From IMG/VR virus record IMGVR_UViG_3300038564_000054, positions 1-22,487 of that record: DNA of 22,487 nucleotides. One strand, written 5' to 3'. The notes below the pieces were generated by a model. The model saw only the letters and a list, made by a program, of their open reading frames with translations, made no database searches and was not told the origin of the DNA. Positions 1 through 6,154 of the stretch are shown here, piece by piece. Position 1 is the first letter of the stretch. Every line of letters starts with the position of its first letter. Source of the DNA: a virus. The position numbers and the translations under genes are program-made.

Positions 1-302
1 TTGTTTACTCTTAGCGTGTTGTATAGCTCTGCGTGTTGCTCGTTTGTAAATTCACGCTCAACCCCAAAACTATAAACATGGCTAATCTTGTTTACAATCT
101 GCTTATAAAGGTTTGTTTGATGGTGCAATTGAACGTCAAGCTTTAGCTCTTTAAATGCCGCATATACCAAACCAAGTTTATTTTCTACCTGATCACGATA
201 GTTATCGTTAAACATATTGAAACGCTTTTTAAACTTCTCAATTCGTGTTGCCGGTAAAGCGTTATGCAATGCCAAGCCTTTTGTTAGGTCAACTGTAGGC
301 AT
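1..302 (-). CDS. Probable portal protein, N-terminal part (runs off the left edge)
   Basis: An open frame of 100 complete codons starts at ATG (300-302) and runs out of the window. AAGGGG lies about 8 bases upstream of the ATG. The visible part is mostly helical and begins MPTVDLTKGLALHNALPAT. It also contains YRDQVENKLGLVYAAFKELK and a segment KQIVNKISHVYSFGVEREF. This last segment resembles the early part of phage portal proteins, where a helix is followed by a conserved Y/F-rich stretch. Position supports the call: it follows the terminase genes and the fibre cassette and would open the head module. The diagnostic wing, stem and clip regions lie outside the window. A different head protein cannot be excluded. 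Confidence 0.5.
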   Translation of the reverse strand, partial: MPTVDLTKGLALHNALPATRIEKFKKRFNMFNDNYRDQVENKLGLVYAAFKELKLDVQLHHQTNLYKQIVNKISHVYSFGVEREFTNEQHAELYNTLRVN

Positions 303-312
303 TTATAACCCC

Positions 313-540
313 TTAAATAGAATCAACGATAGTTTTCAAATCTTCAACCGTTACCGCCGAATCGATGTTGTCTTGAACAACAGCGTCTTCATCACGAATA
401 ACTTGTCGTTTAGCTTCTGCTTCTGTAGCCATAGCTGGAATAGTAGCTTCAATGTCTAAAGGTTTAAACTTCTCAGAACGTACTGCTCTGCGTTTCTCAT
501 GTGCAATTTCTTTTGCTTTTGTCATATCAATGTTAATCAT
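313..540 (-). CDS. Small phage protein at the end of the fibre cassette
   Basis: This 75-residue protein is soluble, charged and probably helical. It starts at the ATG at 538-540, preceded by GGAGACAG. Its start overlaps the stop of the upstream gene by four bases, so the two are probably translationally coupled. The N-terminus MINIDMTKAKEIAHEKRR and the middle EAEAKRQVIRDEDAVVQ match a kind of short protein I recall next to fibre or tail-assembly genes in many phages, with no assigned biochemical role. It has no signal peptide, membrane segment or cysteine. Its place between a chaperone-like gene and the portal suggests an assembly or scaffold-like role, which is inference only. Confidence 0.6.
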   Translation of the reverse strand: MINIDMTKAKEIAHEKRRAVRSEKFKPLDIEATIPAMATEAEAKRQVIRDEDAVVQDNIDSAVTVEDLKTIVDSI

Positions 541-821
541 TGTGCTGTCTCCAATTGTCTAATCTCTTCACGCCATTTTAAACGGTCAGCTTTAATTTGT
601 GTATTGTCTTGGTCATAATCTGGTAAGACTTTGAAATCAGAAGCAAGAAGCAACTGTTTAAGTTCAGCAATACGTTGAGTATTTAACTGTTCTTGTGTAG
701 GCGTATTGTTGATTGCTAACTGTTCGTTAAACTCTGCCTCTGTAATCTCTGTTAAATCTGAGTGGTTAGCCAAGATAGGGTCAACAAAGAGTTCATTGTT
801 TTTGTTTTTGTAGTATTTCAT
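537..821 (-). CDS. Tail-fibre assembly chaperone-like protein
   Basis: This 94-residue protein starts at the ATG at 819-821 with AAGGAAAC just upstream. The C-terminal half holds LLLASDFKVLPDYDQDN followed by RLKWREEIRQLE. That pattern (a Ser/Ala-Asp-Tyr/Phe-Lys-Val-Leu-Pro core, then a Trp-Arg-containing helix) is typical of the small assembly chaperones that follow tail-fibre genes. The N-terminal MKYYKNKNNELFVDP also fits that group, where it usually reads as a short beta region. The gene lies directly after the fibre-like genes and overlaps the next gene by four bases. It would fold or trimerise fibre subunits and probably not remain in the virion (family knowledge). The assignment rests on motif resemblance. 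Confidence 0.6.
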   Translation of the reverse strand: MKYYKNKNNELFVDPILANHSDLTEITEAEFNEQLAINNTPTQEQLNTQRIAELKQLLLASDFKVLPDYDQDNTQIKADRLKWREEIRQLETAQ

Positions 822-830
822 ATCGTTTCC

Positions 831-1178
831 TTATCTCAGTTCGTTCCACTTTTCGAAAGCACCGTTATGGATGTTTACTTGGTAAGCTGACCCATCTGGT
901 ATAATAAACTGCCCAGCCATTTTACACCCGCCAACATTTAACCCAGCATCACTGTCACCATCAACAATATTATCAACGGAATCTATACTAAATTGCATAT
1001 ATGAGGTTGTTGCTGTGTTATAAGCCGATACAGATATATATATAGGCTTACCAGTAGTATTTGTATAAGTAACCCCACCAGTTCTACTAGCAGTTACATC
1101 TTGCCAAGTCTGATTTACGCCAATGCCCTGATGAATATCACTATCGAACCCATCAGAGCCTCGAATAATAGAAGCCAT
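831..1178 (-). CDS. Fibre-like or decoration virion protein
   Basis: This 115-residue protein starts at the ATG at 1176-1178 with a strong GGGGG leader. It is rich in Ser, Thr, Gly and Asn with alternating hydrophobic residues, as expected for a beta-sandwich. The stretch GIGVNQTWQDVTASRTGGV followed by YTNTTGKPIYISV resembles a small domain often found at the ends of phage fibres or as separate exposed virion proteins. The ending includes GQFIIPDGSAYQVN, another beta-strand signature. There is no collagen-like repeat and no catalytic motif. It sits in a run of fibre-like genes and precedes the chaperone-like gene. It may contact the host surface, but receptor specificity cannot be read from the sequence. 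Confidence 0.6.
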   Translation of the reverse strand: MASIIRGSDGFDSDIHQGIGVNQTWQDVTASRTGGVTYTNTTGKPIYISVSAYNTATTSYMQFSIDSVDNIVDGDSDAGLNVGGCKMAGQFIIPDGSAYQVNIHNGAFEKWNELR

Positions 1179-1179
1179 A

Positions 1180-1389
1180 CTAACCCCCTACACCATCTGT
1201 TAAGGTTGCTTCATCTACTGTCCAGGCATCACGTAATGTACGGTCACTAGGAATATCAGCTACATCTACAATCTTGTAAGGCTTACCAGTGGGTACTACT
1301 TTCTGAGCGATGTCTTCTGCTTTAACATTAGGAGCAGGCACTACTACAGAAACCCCACCTTCATCATTTTTAAATATAATTCTTTTCAT
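1180..1389 (-). CDS. Small conserved phage protein of the fibre cassette
   Basis: This 69-residue protein starts at the ATG at 1387-1389 with GGAGGATAAA directly before it. The opening MKRIIFKNDEGGVSVVVPAP and the middle PTGKPYKIVDVADIPSDRT match a short protein I recall in many phage tail-fibre regions. In other phages it is usually left hypothetical or placed with assembly factors. The protein is acidic overall with no cysteines and no membrane segment. Only one base separates its stop from the start of the next gene and one base separates its start from the previous stop, so it is co-translated with its neighbours. I do not know its function. Confidence 0.6.
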   Translation of the reverse strand: MKRIIFKNDEGGVSVVVPAPNVKAEDIAQKVVPTGKPYKIVDVADIPSDRTLRDAWTVDEATLTDGVGG

Positions 1390-1390
1390 T

Positions 1391-1795
1391 TTATCCTCCG
1401 AATATTTGGACTGTGACTACGCCTGAATCAAAAGTGGGAGCTTGCGTACCCAAGCTAGTAATCACGTGGCAACTGCTTACCTTATTTGGATTACTTATGC
1501 CATTGTTATACCCATTTACTTGTGCAATCATATTACCATCGTTGTTAGCGTCTTTTTTTGCCGCACCAGCAGTCACAGAGTAATTAGCACTCGTCATGTT
1601 TTGCGTGAAATTTACTTGATAATTTCCTGTACCATTATCAGTAATACTAGAAACATTAAAACTATCTCTAATAGCAACTGTGCCAGTACCATTAAAATTA
1701 ACCCATGCCTTACAAACCTGTTTACTTAAGTTATCTGTAGGAGTAGTGTCAGCCGTTGTAGGGTTGACGATGTTTGCTACTTTTAGGTTGCTCAT
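1391..1795 (-). CDS. Fibre-like virion protein, paralogue B
   Basis: This 134-residue protein starts at the ATG at 1793-1795 after GGAGGCGAG. Its core has CKAWVNFNGTGTVAIRDSFN followed by VSSITDNGTGNYQVNF. This core is widely seen in receptor-facing or decoration proteins of marine phages and in prophage fibres. The upstream gene (1796-2173) carries nearly the same core, so the two are tandem paralogues. After the core the two proteins diverge: this one has an Asn/Asp-rich stretch (KKDANNDGN) and ends in VVTVQIFGG. The protein is beta-rich and has no catalytic motif. Divergent ends on a shared core fit variable host-contact surfaces, which is inference. Confidence 0.65.
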   Translation of the reverse strand: MSNLKVANIVNPTTADTTPTDNLSKQVCKAWVNFNGTGTVAIRDSFNVSSITDNGTGNYQVNFTQNMTSANYSVTAGAAKKDANNDGNMIAQVNGYNNGISNPNKVSSCHVITSLGTQAPTFDSGVVTVQIFGG

Positions 1796-2095
1796 TTACT
1801 CGCCTCCGAATACTGCTAAGTTATTAAAGGCTCTATCATATGCTGCGTCTGCCGTAGGAGTAACGTACCCGACTGCTATTGAAACAGAAGATACTGTATA
1901 AGCACTTATAGACATATTTGTAAAATAATCTGACAACTTTGTATGCCCTGGTGCAACTACAATTGAGTAATTTGTATTACTCATAGCCTGACTAAAATTA
2001 ACAGTATAAAGCCCAACTCCGTTATCAATAATACTAGAAACATTCAAACTATCTCTAATAGCAACTGTGCCAGTTCCGTTAAAATTAACCCAAGC
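1635..2095. repeat. Direct repeat of 74 bp shared by tandem fibre-like genes (1635-1708 and 2022-2095)
   Basis: The two 74-base copies align without gaps and differ at five positions that I count by eye. They encode the shared core ending in WVNFNGTGTVAIRDS in both genes. DNA outside the copies is much less alike. Such a short, well-conserved patch could come from recent duplication, from gene conversion or from strong selection on the encoded core. The coordinates given span both copies and the sequence between them. Confidence 0.85.
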
Positions 2096-2173
2096 AGTAC
2101 ATCTACCGTACTCTCTAGTTCCAGCTTTGTTTTTAAATTCGTCCGTTTGAACGCTATCTACAATTAAACTCAT
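1796..2173 (-). CDS. Fibre-like virion protein, paralogue A
   Basis: I place the start at the ATG at 2171-2173, giving 125 residues beginning MSLIVDSVQTDEF. This ATG overlaps the TAA of the preceding gene (TAATG) and has GGAG about 11 bases upstream. A start five codons earlier is possible but lies inside the previous gene without a better ribosome site. The core CTAWVNFNGTGTVAIRDSLN and VSSIIDNGVGLYTVNF is shared with paralogue B just downstream. The C-terminal half, with KLSDYFTNMSISAYTV and a final NNLAVFGGE, is different. The protein is beta-rich with few charges. It is probably an exposed virion component or an adaptor domain at a fibre end. Confidence 0.65.
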   Translation of the reverse strand: MSLIVDSVQTDEFKNKAGTREYGRCTAWVNFNGTGTVAIRDSLNVSSIIDNGVGLYTVNFSQAMSNTNYSIVVAPGHTKLSDYFTNMSISAYTVSSVSIAVGYVTPTADAAYDRAFNNLAVFGGE

Positions 2174-2613
2174 TAAATGATACTCCACGTACTTCCGTCA
2201 GGGATTGTAACCGTCACCCCGTCAGCAATTGTAATCACTCCTGCACTCATAGCATTTTTACCTGTTGTAATGGTGTAGTCTGCTGTAACTACTTGGTCAT
2301 TCTCATGAAATACTGCATCGTTGCCGCCGCCTGTAGCTCCGCCGCCAACCGCTCCCCAATCAGTACCGCTAAAACCCTCGAATTGCCCAGTTTCTGAGTT
2401 ACGCCTTAGTTGCCCCTCAACGGGTGCGCCTGGACGCTGTGCCGTTGTACCCGTTGGAAGCTGAGCCGCGCCTGTTGCAGAATCTTGCTCAGTTACGGTT
2501 GCGCCTTTTTCAGATGTCTCAATCTTGTCATCATTAAGATTGTTAAAGTTAGCGTCCATTTCAACGTGAGTTAACGCTGAACCTTTACCGCTTCTAGTTG
2601 TGATTACTGCCAT
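2173..2613 (-). CDS. Tail-fibre-like virion protein (first gene of the fibre cassette)
   Basis: This 146-residue protein starts at the ATG at 2611-2613, overlapping the terminase large-subunit stop as TAATG. The N-terminus MAVITTRSGKGSALTHVEMD and NFNNLNDDKIE is the usual opening of short phage fibre or tail proteins and probably forms an attachment helix. Residues around 50-90 (PTGTTAQRPGAPVEGQLRR, then FEGFSGTDWGAVGGG) form a linker seen in many trimeric fibres. The C-terminus SAGVITIADGVTVTIPDGS is a short beta motif typical of fibre tips. At 146 residues it is short for a full fibre and may act as an adaptor for the small proteins encoded downstream. I see no enzymatic domain. Confidence 0.7.
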   Translation of the reverse strand: MAVITTRSGKGSALTHVEMDANFNNLNDDKIETSEKGATVTEQDSATGAAQLPTGTTAQRPGAPVEGQLRRNSETGQFEGFSGTDWGAVGGGATGGGNDAVFHENDQVVTADYTITTGKNAMSAGVITIADGVTVTIPDGSTWSII

Positions 2614-3866
2614 TAGCCTACTCTCATTTTTAAATTAACCAAGCCTTGTGCCTGTTGCTCTTGATGCCTTACAACGACATACCCAAGACTATCATTCCAA
2701 TCGTCAGGCGTTGCCGCTCCTGGGTGTTTTTCAGGCGATCCGTTTTTGTCATACGCCTGTTGCTCAAGTGCTGATGTTATATTAACGCATTTCTCAGTGT
2801 TTACAAATAATTTTTTCTTTGAAAACATGATATTAACCGAATTTATCCTATCTTTAACTAACCCGTTTTTTCTAGGGGCTATTAATTCGTAGCCTGCATT
2901 GATTAGCATTTGGTTATCTGAGATTGACGCATTGGTTTTTCCAGCGTACCCACTTGCATCGGGGTATATTGTGATCGGGTTGTTTGGATAACGCTGTTTA
3001 AGGTTTTGAATTAATTGCATTGTGTCATGTGATTGCAACTCGTCAACGCAATGCATCTCATTGCCACGCTCAACGCATACCGCAGAACAACACCCGCCAA
3101 TGTTAAAGTCCTGCCCAATGTGCAACGGTTCGCCTTCTTGGATAACCTGGTTAGTGTCGTGTTCTGTGCGCTTGAAATACTCGTAAACTGTGCCGGTTGT
3201 AAGGTTTACAAACTGCCCATTGATATAAGCTTCGATTAGCTTTTCGCTATATGTATCTCTTAGCGCTTGCACATAGTCAGCAGGTAAAAATGGGTTTGAT
3301 AAAGTAGACGCTTGAATGTAACCGTAATCATCACCACCATCACGCACCCATCTGTTATAGCAGAATTTAAAACCCTCAGGCGTTGAGTAAGTGCTAACTT
3401 TGTTTTCCTGGCTTTCATCTTCTGCGCCAATGATTGATTGACGGTTACGAGCGATTACTTTATTCCAGGCTTCTTGCGCCTTATCCGTTTTTAATACGTC
3501 CAATTCATCAATATGCGATCTGAATGTTTCATAACCGATTATCCGCTCTGGGTTGTCGAGCGTTCTAAATATGAAATCACCCATTGAGCCGTTTGAAGTG
3601 TAAATAACGTTTTCTGATTTGTTGTACTTGTAGTTAATGCCGTAATCAGAAAGCTTGGTTTGCATTCTTGGCGCTATGATCAACCTGATAAGATCGTAAG
3701 TAGGCTCATAGATTCCAACCAATGCGCTAGGTGATAACATTGCATCTAGTATTGAAGCGTTTGCAAGCGTTTCAGATTTGCCCGTACCATAACCACCAAA
3801 AAAGCCTTTAAACTTCTTATCCATTTGTAAGAAGTCAGCCTGTGGTTTAGTTGCTTGTATTCGCAC
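2613..3866 (-). CDS. terL: Terminase large subunit (packaging ATPase-nuclease)
   Basis: I choose the GTG at 3864-3866 as start because GAGG lies six bases upstream, giving 417 residues. A TTG four codons earlier would also read. From the GTG, the Walker A motif GGYGTGKS is at 24-31 and the Walker B/catalytic region HIDELD has D120 and E121. The RNase H-like nuclease follows, with candidate metal-binding acids D253 (GQDFNIGG), D303 (YPDASG) and D392 (PDDWNDSLGY). The protein drives DNA into the prohead and cuts the concatemer. It overlaps TerS by 20 bases and the fibre gene by one. Length is typical of the family. The packaging type (cos or headful) cannot be read here. Confidence 0.93.
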   Translation of the reverse strand: MRIQATKPQADFLQMDKKFKGFFGGYGTGKSETLANASILDAMLSPSALVGIYEPTYDLIRLIIAPRMQTKLSDYGINYKYNKSENVIYTSNGSMGDFIFRTLDNPERIIGYETFRSHIDELDVLKTDKAQEAWNKVIARNRQSIIGAEDESQENKVSTYSTPEGFKFCYNRWVRDGGDDYGYIQASTLSNPFLPADYVQALRDTYSEKLIEAYINGQFVNLTTGTVYEYFKRTEHDTNQVIQEGEPLHIGQDFNIGGCCSAVCVERGNEMHCVDELQSHDTMQLIQNLKQRYPNNPITIYPDASGYAGKTNASISDNQMLINAGYELIAPRKNGLVKDRINSVNIMFSKKKLFVNTEKCVNITSALEQQAYDKNGSPEKHPGAATPDDWNDSLGYVVVRHQEQQAQGLVNLKMRVG

Positions 3867-4191
3867 CAATAACCTCAATCGTTACTTTCTGCGGGCTTCC
3901 GTCTTTTTGTTGTTCCTGGTCGCTCTCACGCCAACCGCCGCGAGTTTTTAATAAAAACATCATTGCAGAAGTATTTCCACCCATACATTGCTCGTATAAC
4001 TTACCAGCAACAGAAGTAATTACCTTTGCCGTGGCATGGTCTAACTCTTTTCGGTAATACTTTCGCAAAGTTTTTGGGTCAATATCAATAATATCTGCAA
4101 TGACTTCCTGGCGAATCCCAGCCATTGACATACTGGATACTTGTTTGCGTGTGCTTGCTGTTGGTTCGTGTGTAGGTGATGACTTAGCCAT
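3847..4191 (-). CDS. terS: Terminase small subunit
   Basis: This 114-residue protein has a helix-turn-helix near residues 22-45 (MAGIRQEVIADIIDIDPKT). A helical oligomerisation region with GNTSAMMFLLKTRGGWRE follows. That second motif is characteristic of one group of small terminase subunits. The protein would recognise the packaging site and regulate TerL. Its start overlaps the end of the ParB-methyltransferase gene by eight bases and its end overlaps TerL by 20 bases. The basic N-terminus (MAKSSPTHEPTASTRKQ) is probably disordered. The context (directly upstream of TerL) is as expected for the family. Confidence 0.88.
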   Translation of the reverse strand: MAKSSPTHEPTASTRKQVSSMSMAGIRQEVIADIIDIDPKTLRKYYRKELDHATAKVITSVAGKLYEQCMGGNTSAMMFLLKTRGGWRESDQEQQKDGSPQKVTIEVIGANTSN

Positions 4192-5497
4192 TTACCACCT
4201 CTTGAATATGGTGAGATTCCACAGGTTCGGAAATATCAGCTTGCGCCCCCTGCTTCAACTCATTGTATGATTGTTTCGTTGATTCTAACACAGCTTCTTT
4301 GCCAGTGTAATCTTGCCAGCGGTTAATTATAACATCAACATACTTTTCATCTAGTTCTGACATAAAACACGATTTTCCAGCTTTTTCACATGATAGCAAT
4401 GTACTGCCAGAACCACCGTACAAGTCCACAACGTTCACCTTGTCTTTTAAGCTATAATAATCGAAAAACCAATCTATTATCGCTACTGGCTTTTGTGTTG
4501 GATGCGCTCTCTTCTTGTCGTGCTCTTTTTCCATACCAAAGATTCCTGCCCATTTAACCCTGGCTAACATTCTTTTATGCTTTGCCTTACTCCAGCATAG
4601 TTCAAAAGTTGAGCCAAACATTTTATCGGCCGATTCATCCCCTCTCTTATCCCACACAACCCAAGAACCATTATTCTTGTCTGGCAAATGCTCTGCATAA
4701 TAATCAGCTCCCCATAAAAAAACTTCCTTACAATAACTAAAGTTTGCGAATACCGTGTTAATCAAACTTGGGTCGAAATCTGAATGGTCGCCGATTACAT
4801 TTTCGTAGCTATTGCCGCCACTACTGCCTTTAAATTTACTATCCATGCTGGAATAATCGGCGTCTAAAAACATACCATACGGTGGATCAGTAAAAACCAT
4901 GTCAGCCTTATTACCATTCATAAGCTTTTCAACATCATCAACACTTGTACTATCCCCACACATTAAACGGTGATTGCCTAAAATCCAAACATCGCCAAGC
5001 TTACTAATCGGTTCTTCTGGTAGTTCTGGCACTTCATCTTCATCAGTCAAACCATCAACTTCTTCGATAGGCATTAATTCTTCAATCTCACCAATGTCAA
5101 AACCAGTAAGTTCAATATTAAAACCTAATTCTTCTAATTCTTGGAATTCAACGGCAAGCATTTCATCATCCCAACCAGAATTTAAAGCCAATTTATTATC
5201 AGCTATAACGTATGCTTTCTTCTGTGCTTCTGTCCAACCTTTAGCAACCATGCAAGGAACTTTTTCATAGCCTGCTTTTTTAGCCGCCATCAATCGACCA
5301 TGACCTGCAATGATTTGATTATTTTCATCAAGCAATAAAGGATTTGTAAACCCCCACTCATTTAACGAAGCAACAATTTGATTAACTTGCTCATCGCTAT
5401 GTGTTCTTGAGTTTCTAGCGTATGGGATTAAGTCACCAACAGGGATATGTTCAATATCTGTATGGTCAACGCCTTTTATAATCGGGAAATCATTCAT
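4184..5497 (-). CDS. ParB-like domain fused to DNA methyltransferase
   Basis: This 437-residue protein has two domains. Residues 15-105 form a ParB/Srx-like domain with the box NQIIAGHGRLMAAKKAG at 60-76. Residues 165-400 form an N6-adenine or N4-cytosine methyltransferase of the beta class: DPPY at 204-207, HPTQKP at 332-337 and the AdoMet motif DLYGGSGST at 358-366. An acidic linker (DGLTDEDEVPELPEEP) joins them. Similar fusions are common in phages next to terminase genes. The enzyme probably modifies phage DNA against host restriction, and the ParB-like domain may aid DNA binding. The recognition sequence cannot be deduced. All core motifs look intact. It lies one base after a small gene of the same operon. 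Confidence 0.9.
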   Translation of the reverse strand: MNDFPIIKGVDHTDIEHIPVGDLIPYARNSRTHSDEQVNQIVASLNEWGFTNPLLLDENNQIIAGHGRLMAAKKAGYEKVPCMVAKGWTEAQKKAYVIADNKLALNSGWDDEMLAVEFQELEELGFNIELTGFDIGEIEELMPIEEVDGLTDEDEVPELPEEPISKLGDVWILGNHRLMCGDSTSVDDVEKLMNGNKADMVFTDPPYGMFLDADYSSMDSKFKGSSGGNSYENVIGDHSDFDPSLINTVFANFSYCKEVFLWGADYYAEHLPDKNNGSWVVWDKRGDESADKMFGSTFELCWSKAKHKRMLARVKWAGIFGMEKEHDKKRAHPTQKPVAIIDWFFDYYSLKDKVNVVDLYGGSGSTLLSCEKAGKSCFMSELDEKYVDVIINRWQDYTGKEAVLESTKQSYNELKQGAQADISEPVESHHIQEVVNG

Positions 5498-5498
5498 G

Positions 5499-5735
5499 TT
5501 ATTTAACCCTTATAGTGTCCACTGTTGTTCCGTATGAATTAACCATGTAAGCAACATCACCGCTTGCAAGTTGATAGTCTTCTGCGTGTTCTGATGTGAT
5601 CGTGTTATCACCCATATCATGAACAACGACTTCTAAATCCATAATACCGTCTTCTTGCTTATACTTGCAACTAATAACATTCATGATATTTTTGGTATAT
5701 CCGGCTTTATTTACAATCTTAATTGAGTTCGACAT
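5499..5735 (-). CDS. Small hypothetical protein, first gene of the packaging operon
   Basis: This 78-residue protein starts at the ATG at 5733-5735 with AAAGGAGCAAAA directly upstream, a strong ribosome site. It is mixed alpha/beta by appearance, acidic, with one cysteine and no membrane segment. I do not recognise the family. It is the first gene after the candidate promoter at 5764-5791 and ends one base before the ParB-methyltransferase start, so the two are co-expressed. The stretch MDLEVVVHDMGDNTITSEHA suggests a small beta-sheet domain. A role in DNA modification or packaging is possible only by position. Confidence 0.65.
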   Translation of the reverse strand: MSNSIKIVNKAGYTKNIMNVISCKYKQEDGIMDLEVVVHDMGDNTITSEHAEDYQLASGDVAYMVNSYGTTVDTIRVK

Positions 5736-5763
5736 TTTTGCTCCTTTTTCTTTTTATTGCTAA

Positions 5764-5791
5764 ATTATACCACTTTTAAACACCAGGCCAA
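5764..5791 (-). promoter_or_regulatory. Candidate sigma70-type promoter for the packaging/fibre/portal operon
   Basis: Reading the minus strand, TTGGCC (5786-5791) is followed by a 16-base spacer and TATAAT (5764-5769). A TG dinucleotide one base before the -10 box (TGGTATAAT) makes it an extended -10 promoter. The first gene starts about 30 bases downstream. The element lies after the terminator at 6126-6148, as expected for a new transcription unit. Confidence 0.65.
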
Positions 5792-5834
5792 GTAAATTAA
5801 TCTAACTTTTTGATTTTAAAAGGCTTAATCATTT

Positions 5835-6119
5835 GCGGTAACAATAAAACAGGTTTTGTTACCCCTTGTTACCTCTTTTGTTACCTCTGCAACCATTGGT
5901 TTTAAAGGCTTGTAGTAGTAGTAGTAACAAAAGTAACAATATTTATATATATATATAGAGAGATATATTAATCTCTATATGCCTTTATTACTATCTATAT
6001 ATCTATTTTTGCGGAAAAGTGTTACTTTTGTTACCTTTGCACATAAGTTGTTGATTTTAAAGGTATTTAGCGGTAACAACACTTGTTACTACTACGTTAC
6101 TGCGGTAACAAACCGTTAC
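5835..6119. other. Candidate replication origin: GTTAC/GTAAC iteron-like array
   Basis: The interval between the primase-helicase and the packaging operon has no gene across about 420 bases. It holds 13 GTTAC or GTAAC pentamers: GTAAC at 5838, 5924, 5933, 6073 and 6105; GTTAC at 5858, 5868, 5880, 6021, 6030, 6085, 6096 and 6115. Longer copies recur: GCGGTAACAA at 5835, 6070 and 6102, and TTTTGTTACC at 5854, 5876 and 6026. The two groups flank an AT-only tract with a hairpin (5953-5980). Clustered short repeats beside an AT-rich tract and next to a replication gene is the classic arrangement of an iteron origin. Function is inferred; an operator array for a phage regulator is the main alternative. 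Confidence 0.6.
5953..5980. repeat. AT-rich inverted repeat in the centre of the candidate origin
   Basis: The arms ATATAGAGA (5953-5961) and TCTCTATAT (5972-5980) are perfect 9-bp complements around a 10-base AT loop. The surrounding 5938-6010 is almost only A and T. There is no T-run suited to a terminator on either strand, so unwinding at an origin is a better explanation than transcription termination. Confidence 0.75.
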
Positions 6120-6125
6120 TCCAAT

Positions 6126-6148
6126 AAAAAACCCCACATTAGCGGGGC
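6126..6148 (-). terminator. Rho-independent terminator after the replication operon
   Basis: On the minus strand the stem CCCCGC/GTGGGG closes a TAAT loop and is followed by six T. It lies seven bases after the primase-helicase stop codon. It would end the early/replication transcript before the candidate origin. Confidence 0.88.
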
Positions 6149-6154
6149 AATTAT

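Noticed and set aside
217-459. Open frame on the plus strand (80 codons) over the portal and small-protein genes
   Set aside because: It runs antisense to two coupled genes with ribosome sites and family resemblance; its own start has no ribosome site and the protein has no recognisable pattern.
4974-5270. Plus-strand frame of 98 codons, Ser-rich
   Set aside because: It is antisense to the ParB-methyltransferase fusion. The Ser richness mirrors the acidic codons of the true gene.
5911-5926. GTA trinucleotide run as a separate microsatellite feature
   Set aside because: Only about five units, inside the candidate origin; it is better treated as part of that region.
5858-6119. CRISPR-like array in the GTTAC region
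   Set aside because: Repeats are only 5 to 10 bases, occur in both orientations and at irregular spacing of 9 to about 90 bases; there are no regular spacers.
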